The notes under the pieces are model-generated. The model did no database searches, was not told where the DNA came from, and saw only the letters and a list, made by a program, of their open reading frames with translations. Shown here piece after piece: positions 6,585-10,333 of a stretch of DNA of 10,333 bases. The stretch is from an uncultured Actinomycetes bacterium. GTDB taxonomy: Bacteria; Actinomycetota; Thermoleophilia; Solirubrobacterales; 70-9. Every line of letters begins with the position of its first letter. The stretch's first letter is position 1. A program made the position numbers and the translations under genes. The stretch is taken from contig CAMLHB010000070.1 in assembly GCA_946479725.1 (NCBI GenBank), positions 1 to 10,333 on the forward strand. Reading direction: 5' to 3'.

Positions 6585-6590
6585 GTGGCC

Positions 6591-7658
6591 ATGATCGAGT
6601 CGTTGGTGCAGCAGATAGAGGGGCGGTTTGCTGATTTGGAGGCGCAGATGTCCGATCCTGAGGTGATCTCGGACCGGGAGCGCTATGCGGCCGTTGGGCG
6701 GGAATATCGGGAGCTGCAGCCGGCTAGCGAGCTGGCGGCGCGGTGGCGGACGCTGCGCGACGACCTCGAGGGGGCGCGCGAGCTGCTGGCCGAGGGCGAG
6801 GACGAAGAAATGCGGCAGGTGGTCGAGGAGGCGCCGGGACAGCTCGAGGCGCTGGAAGAGGAGATCCGTCTGGCGATGGTCGAGCGCGACCCCAACGACG
6901 CCAAGAACGTGATCGTCGAGATCCGCGCCGGCACCGGCGGCGACGAGGCGGCGCTGTTCGCGGGGGACCTCTTCAAGATGTTCAGCCGCTACGCCGAAGA
7001 GCGCGGCTTCAGCACCGAAGTGCTTTCGCAGTCCGCTTCGGAGGCCGGCGGCTTCAAGGACGTCACCGTCGAGGTCAAGGGCGAGGGCGCGTACTCGGTC
7101 TTCAAGTTCGAGGGCGGCACCCACCGCGTGCAGCGGGTGCCGGAGACCGAGTCGCAGGGGCGGATCCACACCTCGACCGCGACCGTCGCCGTCCTGCCCG
7201 AGGTCGAGGAGGTCGAGGTCGAGATCGACCAGAACGACCTTCAGATCGACGTCTACCGCTCCTCCGGGCCCGGCGGCCAGTCGGTCAACACCACCGACTC
7301 GGCGGTCCGGATCACCCACAAACCGACCGGGTTAGTCGTCTCGATGCAGGACGAGAAGTCCCAGCTGCAGAACAAGGAGCGGGCGATGCGGGTACTGCGG
7401 GCGCGGCTGTACGAGCGCGAGCTGGCCGAGCAGCAGGCGAAGCTCGCCTCCGAGCGCAAGGCCCAGGTCGGCAGCGGCGAGCGCTCGGAGAAGATCCGCA
7501 CCTACAACTTCCCCCAGGGCCGCGTCACCGACCACCGGATCAAGCACACCTCGCACAACCTCGAGGGCGTGCTGGCCGGACAGCTCGGCGAGTTCACCGA
7601 CGCTTTATCCGCAGAGGAGAAGCGTCAGCGCCTCGAGGCTGCGGCTTCTGCCGCTTGA
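6591..7658 (+). CDS. prfA: Peptide chain release factor 1
   Basis: RF1 recognises UAA and UAG stop codons and triggers release of the finished peptide. ATG at 6591 gives 355 residues, the normal RF1 length, beginning MIESLVQQIEGRF; GTG at 6585 is an in-frame alternative two codons earlier. Seen: the helical N-terminal domain (1-105), GTGGDEAALFAGDLFKM (114-130), the stop-codon recognition tripeptide P-E-T at 184-186 in VQRVPETESQGRIHTS (the P-x-T form marks RF1; RF2 has SPF), and the catalytic GGQ at 228-230 in SSGPGGQSVNTTDSAVR. The C-terminal domain ends with NFPQGRVTDHRIKHTSHNLE. Gln230 is the expected target of PrmC, encoded 4 nt downstream. The gene itself ends in TGA, which RF1 does not read. 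Confidence 0.98.
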   Translation: MIESLVQQIEGRFADLEAQMSDPEVISDRERYAAVGREYRELQPASELAARWRTLRDDLEGARELLAEGEDEEMRQVVEEAPGQLEALEEEIRLAMVERDPNDAKNVIVEIRAGTGGDEAALFAGDLFKMFSRYAEERGFSTEVLSQSASEAGGFKDVTVEVKGEGAYSVFKFEGGTHRVQRVPETESQGRIHTSTATVAVLPEVEEVEVEIDQNDLQIDVYRSSGPGGQSVNTTDSAVRITHKPTGLVVSMQDEKSQLQNKERAMRVLRARLYERELAEQQAKLASERKAQVGSGERSEKIRTYNFPQGRVTDHRIKHTSHNLEGVLAGQLGEFTDALSAEEKRQRLEAAASAA

Positions 7659-7662
7659 GCCC

Positions 7663-8529
7663 GTGGCGACGATGACCGGCTCGAGCGTGCGGGAGGCGCT
7701 GGACGCCGCGGTCGATGCGCTGCGGGCGGCCGGGGTGGACGAGCCGCGGCTGGATGCCGAACTGCTGCTGGGTGAGGCGATGGGGCGCGAGCGCTCTGCG
7801 CTGATCGCCGACGGCGGGGTGGAGGTTCCGGCGCCGTCTGCTCGGATGTTCGGCGAGATGGTGCGCCGGCGGCTGCGGCGCGAGCCGGTGGCCTACATCC
7901 TCGGGCGCAAAGGGTTTCGCAGGATCGAGCTGGGGGTCGACCGGCGGGTGCTGATTCCGCGGCCGGAGACCGAGCTGCTGGTCGAGCTGGCGCTGGAGTC
8001 GCAGCCGGCGAGGGTTCTCGACGTCGGCACCGGCTCGGGCGCGATCGCCCTCGCCGTGGCCGATGAGCTGCCGGCGTGCGCGGTCACCGGGACCGACACG
8101 TCGCCCAGGGCACTCGAAGTCGCGCGTGCCAACGCCGAGCGCCTCGGTCTCGCCGACCGCGTCGAGTTCGTCGAAGGCACCCTTCCCGCGGATGGGGATT
8201 TCGACCTCGTCCTCGCCAACCTCCCTTACGTCGCCGAGCGCGACTGGCCCTCGCTCCAGCCCGAGGTCAACCGGTGGGAGCCGCGCGAGGCGCTTCTGGC
8301 CGGCTCGGACGGGCTGGACGCCTACCGCGCCCTGGTTCCCGAGTGCGCCGGCCATTTGTGTCGCTATGCGGAACAAAAGGCCGGCGCACTCGCGGTGGAG
8401 ATCGGCGAGGGGCAGACCGAAGCGGTGGTGACGCTGATGCGGGAGAGCGGTCTCGAGCGGATCGAGGCTCGGCGCGACCTCACTGGGATCGAGAGGGTCG
8501 TCGTCGGTCGCACGGGGGTGGTCGCGTGA
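7663..8529 (+). CDS. prmC: Release factor glutamine N5-methyltransferase
   Basis: PrmC transfers a methyl group from S-adenosylmethionine to the glutamine of the GGQ motif in RF1 and RF2, which speeds peptide release. The 288-residue product has the small N-terminal helical domain (about 5-70), REPVAYILG (73-81), IPRPETELLVE (98-108), the cofactor-binding DVGTGSGAIALA (120-131), and the substrate glutamine-binding motif at 186-189. That motif reads NLPY rather than the common NPPY, a variant I believe also occurs in related bacteria. EVNRWEPREALLAGSDGLD (201-219) is typical of the family. The start may be GTG 7663, 4 nt after the prfA stop, or ATG 7672; neither has a clear ribosome binding site, so translation is probably coupled to prfA. 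Its stop overlaps the next start by 4 nt. Confidence 0.94.
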   Translation: MATMTGSSVREALDAAVDALRAAGVDEPRLDAELLLGEAMGRERSALIADGGVEVPAPSARMFGEMVRRRLRREPVAYILGRKGFRRIELGVDRRVLIPRPETELLVELALESQPARVLDVGTGSGAIALAVADELPACAVTGTDTSPRALEVARANAERLGLADRVEFVEGTLPADGDFDLVLANLPYVAERDWPSLQPEVNRWEPREALLAGSDGLDAYRALVPECAGHLCRYAEQKAGALAVEIGEGQTEAVVTLMRESGLERIEARRDLTGIERVVVGRTGVVA

Positions 8530-9167
8530 GCGAGACGATCCGGCTCCGCAGCGGCGAGGCCGACGTGGCGCGGAGGGCGCTCGAACGCACGATCGCCAGC
8601 GGCGGCGTCGCCGTCTTCCCCTCCGACGGGCTCTACGGGCTCGCCTGCGACCCCCTCGACGCGGGGGCGATCGCGAAGATCCACCGGCTGAAGGGGCGCG
8701 ACGATGGGAAACCGTCGGCGGTCATGTACTTCTCGCCCCTGGCGATCCGCGAGCTGGTCTCCCAATTCGGGCCGCGCACCAAAGCCGCGGTCAGCGCCCT
8801 GATGCCGGGACCGGTGACGCTGGTTGTCGCCAACCCGCAGCGGCGCTACCCGCTCGCCTGTCGCCAGGATCCCGACCGGCTGGGGATCCGGCTGATCGGG
8901 GGGCCGCTATCGGGCACGATGGCGCCGGTCTTCCAGACTTCGGCCAACCTCAGCGGCGAGCCGGCCCCAGCCCGCTTCGAGGATGTGCCGGAGGCGATCT
9001 GCGAGGGCGCAGACCTGGCGATCGACGGCGGCGAGCTGCCGGGACTGCCATCGACCGTCGTCGACATCACGGCGATCGAGGAGGACGGCGGCTGGCGCAT
9101 TCTCCGCGACGGCGCCCTCTCCCCGGGCGACCTCGCCAGCAAGCTCGCCTCGGTCGGACTCGGCTAG
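8526..9167 (+). CDS. tsaC: L-threonylcarbamoyladenylate synthase (YrdC/Sua5/TsaC family)
   Basis: Enzymes of this family make threonylcarbamoyl-AMP from threonine, bicarbonate and ATP, the first step of the t6A37 modification of ANN-decoding tRNAs. The GTG start at 8526 overlaps the prmC stop in GTGA, a typical coupled junction, and gives 213 residues, the single YrdC-domain size without the C-terminal Sua5 extension. Seen: FPSDGLYGLACDPLD (31-45), IHRLKGRDDGKP (52-63) with the K-x-R residues Lys56 and Arg58, MPGPVTLVV (93-101), TSANLSGEPAP (138-148) and PSTVVDI (175-181). The first motif departs from the usual P-T-D/E-T/A form, having Ser33 and Gly35. Placement behind prfA and prmC is a common bacterial arrangement. 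A large palindrome follows its stop codon. Confidence 0.9.
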   Translation: MSETIRLRSGEADVARRALERTIASGGVAVFPSDGLYGLACDPLDAGAIAKIHRLKGRDDGKPSAVMYFSPLAIRELVSQFGPRTKAAVSALMPGPVTLVVANPQRRYPLACRQDPDRLGIRLIGGPLSGTMAPVFQTSANLSGEPAPARFEDVPEAICEGADLAIDGGELPGLPSTVVDITAIEEDGGWRILRDGALSPGDLASKLASVGLG

Positions 9168-9169
9168 AG

Positions 9170-9218
9170 GCCGACGGGCCGATTTCGGTCCATATAGGAC
9201 CGTTTTCGTCCCGTCGGC
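9170..9218. terminator. Nested 49-bp palindrome, probable shared terminator
   Basis: GCCGACGGG (9170-9178) pairs perfectly with CCCGTCGGC (9210-9218). Inside it CGA (9180-9182) pairs with TCG (9206-9208), and CGGTCC (9186-9191) pairs with GGACCG (9197-9202) around the loop ATATA. Eighteen of 22 opposed positions pair, with one C-T and three T-T mismatches. The inner hairpin is followed by TTTT on the plus strand only. The element fills almost all of the 52-nt gap between two convergent genes, so it probably ends transcription from both sides, best for the plus-strand operon. Confidence 0.7.
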
Positions 9219-9219
9219 A

Positions 9220-9978
9220 TCAGCAGCCGGTGTGCCCGGGATAGGGCAGGTGGACGAGGACCTGGGAGGAGTTGTCGCCCTCGTTCGACTCGAAGAGGTG
9301 TTCCTGCGGGTCGACGATCATCCGGTAGGCGAAGCAGCCGCGCAGGCCGGCGACGTCGATCCACTGCTGGTGGTAGGCGGCGGGGTAGATGTCCGACCAG
9401 CCCACCGAGGTCCCGAGTCGCACCCGGTCCTGGAAGGGGTTCTGGTTGCAGCCGGGGTAGACCCAGTGCTCGGGGGAGCGCCGCCCCGGGCGGGTGTGGG
9501 CGAGGTCGCGCAGGCAGTAGTTGAGCTTGGGGCTGGTGCGGACGACGTCGCCGACCTGGCCGTCGGGGCCGACCCGGCGCAGCTCGAAGTTCGCCAGCTG
9601 GTGGACCTTCCAGTAGGAGCCGCCGAAGTAGGTGCCGACGTAGGTGAAGTGAAGCTTCGCCCCGGTCTGCAGGGTCAGGTGGCCGCCGCCCTTTTTGTAG
9701 ATCCACTGGTTGACCTTCATCGAGCGCGGCCCGTCGCGGCGGCCGTGCAGCTCCATCGGTCCCTTGCCGCGGCTCTCGACGTTGCTGGTCGCCCGCAGCA
9801 GCACGTGCCCGTCGACCGCCTGGGCGTAGATCTCGCTCGGCTTCGCGATCCGCAGGTTGGGGCAGAGGAGGAACCGCGCTTCGCCGCTTTCGCAGGGGTT
9901 CTCGACTGCGGCTGCGTGGGCCGGCAGCGCCGGCAGCAGGGTCAGCGCCAGTAGAGCGAGGAGGAGACGGCTTTTCAC
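9220..9978 (-). CDS. Secreted lysyl-oxidase-like protein with an altered copper site
   Basis: GTG at 9978 gives 252 residues with a clear signal peptide ([20 protein letters not shown], cleavage near HA-A), so the protein is exported. The C-terminal half matches the lysyl oxidase domain as I recall it from human [12 protein letters not shown] (150-158) lines up with HKASFCLED, and [17 protein letters not shown] (193-209) with GCYDTYGADIDCQWIDI, followed by a FAYRMIVDP strand and an ESNEGDNSS segment like the ESDYTNN region. Thus Lys151 and Tyr198 occupy the places of the two residues that form the lysyl tyrosylquinone cofactor. The preceding H-x-H-x-H copper ligands are not there; the aligned stretch is [15 protein letters not shown] (119-133). 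Cysteines lie at 29, 40, 155, 177, 215 and 252. LOX enzymes oxidise peptidyl lysine; whether this one is active is open. It is convergent with tsaC and divergent from glyA. Confidence 0.75.
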   Translation of the reverse strand: MKSRLLLALLALTLLPALPAHAAAVENPCESGEARFLLCPNLRIAKPSEIYAQAVDGHVLLRATSNVESRGKGPMELHGRRDGPRSMKVNQWIYKKGGGHLTLQTGAKLHFTYVGTYFGGSYWKVHQLANFELRRVGPDGQVGDVVRTSPKLNYCLRDLAHTRPGRRSPEHWVYPGCNQNPFQDRVRLGTSVGWSDIYPAAYHQQWIDVAGLRGCFAYRMIVDPQEHLFESNEGDNSSQVLVHLPYPGHTGC

Positions 9979-9985
9979 CGCGGCC

Positions 9986-9991
9986 AGGATA
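9986..9991 (-). promoter_or_regulatory. Candidate -10 box of the lysyl-oxidase-like gene
   Basis: TATCCT on the minus strand (TANNNT type) ends 7 nt ahead of the GTG at 9978, with no Shine-Dalgarno sequence between. It supports the chosen start and a leaderless transcript. Confidence 0.35.
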
Positions 9992-10005
9992 TCCCGACCC
10001 GTTGC

Positions 10006-10011
10006 TATGGT
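10006..10011 (+). promoter_or_regulatory. Candidate -10 box of glyA
   Basis: TATGGT (TANNNT type) ends 9 nt before the ATG at 10021. No ribosome binding site is visible in the short stretch between them, and no good -35 element is seen. Confidence 0.35.
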
Positions 10012-10020
10012 CGGCCGACG

Positions 10021-10333
10021 ATGCCCGAGTTGCCGGAGAACTTCCAGACCGCACCGCTGGCCGAGGTCGATCCCGAGATCGCCGGCGTGCTCGACGCCGA
10101 GCTGCGGCGCCAGCAGCGGACGCTGGAGATGATCGCCTCGGAGAACTTCGTTCCCCAGGCGGTGCTGGAAGCGGTCGGCTCGGTGCTGACCAACAAGTAC
10201 GCCGAGGGGTACCCCGGCCGCCGCTACTACGGCGGCTGCGAGGTGGTGGACGTCGCCGAGCAGCTGGCGATCGATCGCGCCAAGGAGCGGTTCGGGGCCG
10301 AGCACGCCAACGTCCAGGCGCACGCCGGCGCCC
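10021..10333 (+). CDS. glyA: Serine hydroxymethyltransferase, N-terminal part
   Basis: The enzyme interconverts serine and glycine with tetrahydrofolate, using pyridoxal phosphate, and supplies one-carbon units. Only the first 104 residues are in the window; the gene runs off the right edge. The N-terminus is standard: [11 protein letters not shown] (35-45), the region [18 protein letters not shown] (57-74) with the Tyr and Gly residues of the active site, and [14 protein letters not shown] at 91-104, where the phosphate-binding loop begins. In the copies I remember this loop reads PHSGA or PHSGS, so AHAGA is slightly unusual. ATG at 10021 is the natural start. The gene is divergent from the lysyl-oxidase-like gene 42 nt away and probably has its own promoter rather than being read from the prfA operon. 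Confidence 0.95.
   Translation, partial: MPELPENFQTAPLAEVDPEIAGVLDAELRRQQRTLEMIASENFVPQAVLEAVGSVLTNKYAEGYPGRRYYGGCEVVDVAEQLAIDRAKERFGAEHANVQAHAGA

Larger units (their letters stand above)
6377..6590. other. 214-bp gap rich in homopolymers and inverted repeats
   Basis: No gene is supported here. Seen from left to right: GGGCC (6376-6380) and GGCCC (6391-6395) around a G run (G12 at 6381-6392); T8 at 6426-6433 joined to G13 (6434-6446) and C10 (6447-6456); a strong hairpin at 6470-6500; GGACA (6501-6505) facing TGTCC (6531-6535); GTGGGG-A-CCCCAC at 6539-6551; and GAGTACTC at 6561-6568. The prfA frame stays open back to about 6423, but that stretch looks nothing like a release factor. The homopolymers are unlike anything else in the window and may be consensus or assembly errors. 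Confidence 0.6.

Noticed and set aside
6423..6590. An N-terminal extension of prfA
   Set aside because: The frame is open, but the added residues come from homopolymers and hairpin DNA and do not resemble RF1, whose normal N-terminus starts at ATG 6591.
7594..8376. A 260-codon minus-strand frame opposite prmC
   Set aside because: prmC on the plus strand has all expected motifs; the reverse frame is a composition effect.
1..10333. CRISPR array, tRNA or rRNA genes, insertion sequence
   Set aside because: No spaced direct repeats, cloverleaf-type sequence, rRNA segments, transposase motifs or flanking target duplications were seen on reading both strands.

Overview
The window is high-GC DNA with a dense gene layout, frequent GTG starts and a run of translation genes (rpmE, a DUF1385 gene, prfA, prmC, tsaC-type, glyA). 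From recalled gene order, this suggests an actinobacterium of the Thermoleophilia/Solirubrobacterales type. That assignment is inference; there is no rRNA or other marker here to fix it.

Left part (1-5097), accessory genes. A secreted protein with ten delta-60 beta-propeller-type repeats is read on the minus strand and runs off the left edge; it has no stop inside the window. Next on the minus strand come a 68-residue orphan with a strong ribosome binding site and an alpha/beta hydrolase. The hydrolase is divergent from a TetR-family regulator, and an imperfect palindrome lies between them and overlaps the regulator's start codon, so this looks like a self-contained repressor/enzyme pair. A membrane-bound GGDEF diguanylate cyclase on the minus strand converges on the regulator and overlaps its 3' end.

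Centre and right part (5144-9167), translation block on the plus strand. It holds ribosomal protein L31 with four zinc-binding cysteines, a DUF1385 (YqhQ-like) membrane protein, peptide chain release factor 1, the PrmC methyltransferase that modifies the release factor's GGQ glutamine, and a YrdC/Sua5-type enzyme of tRNA t6A synthesis. prfA-prmC-tsaC are spaced by 4 nt and then overlap by 4 nt, so they form a tight operon. Between the DUF1385 gene and prfA is a 214-bp gap with long homopolymers and several strong inverted repeats; part of it may be a sequence or assembly artefact.

Right end (9168-10333). The operon ends at a 49-bp nested palindrome that fills the gap to a convergent minus-strand gene. 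That gene encodes a secreted lysyl-oxidase-like protein which appears to keep the lysine and tyrosine of the quinone cofactor but lacks the usual copper-binding histidines. Divergent from it, glyA (serine hydroxymethyltransferase) starts and runs off the right edge.

A recurring feature is a TANNNT box 6-9 nt ahead of the start codon (rpmE, prfA, tetR, the lysyl-oxidase-like gene, glyA), mostly without a clear Shine-Dalgarno sequence, which points to leaderless transcripts. No tRNA, rRNA, CRISPR array, insertion sequence or attachment site was seen.
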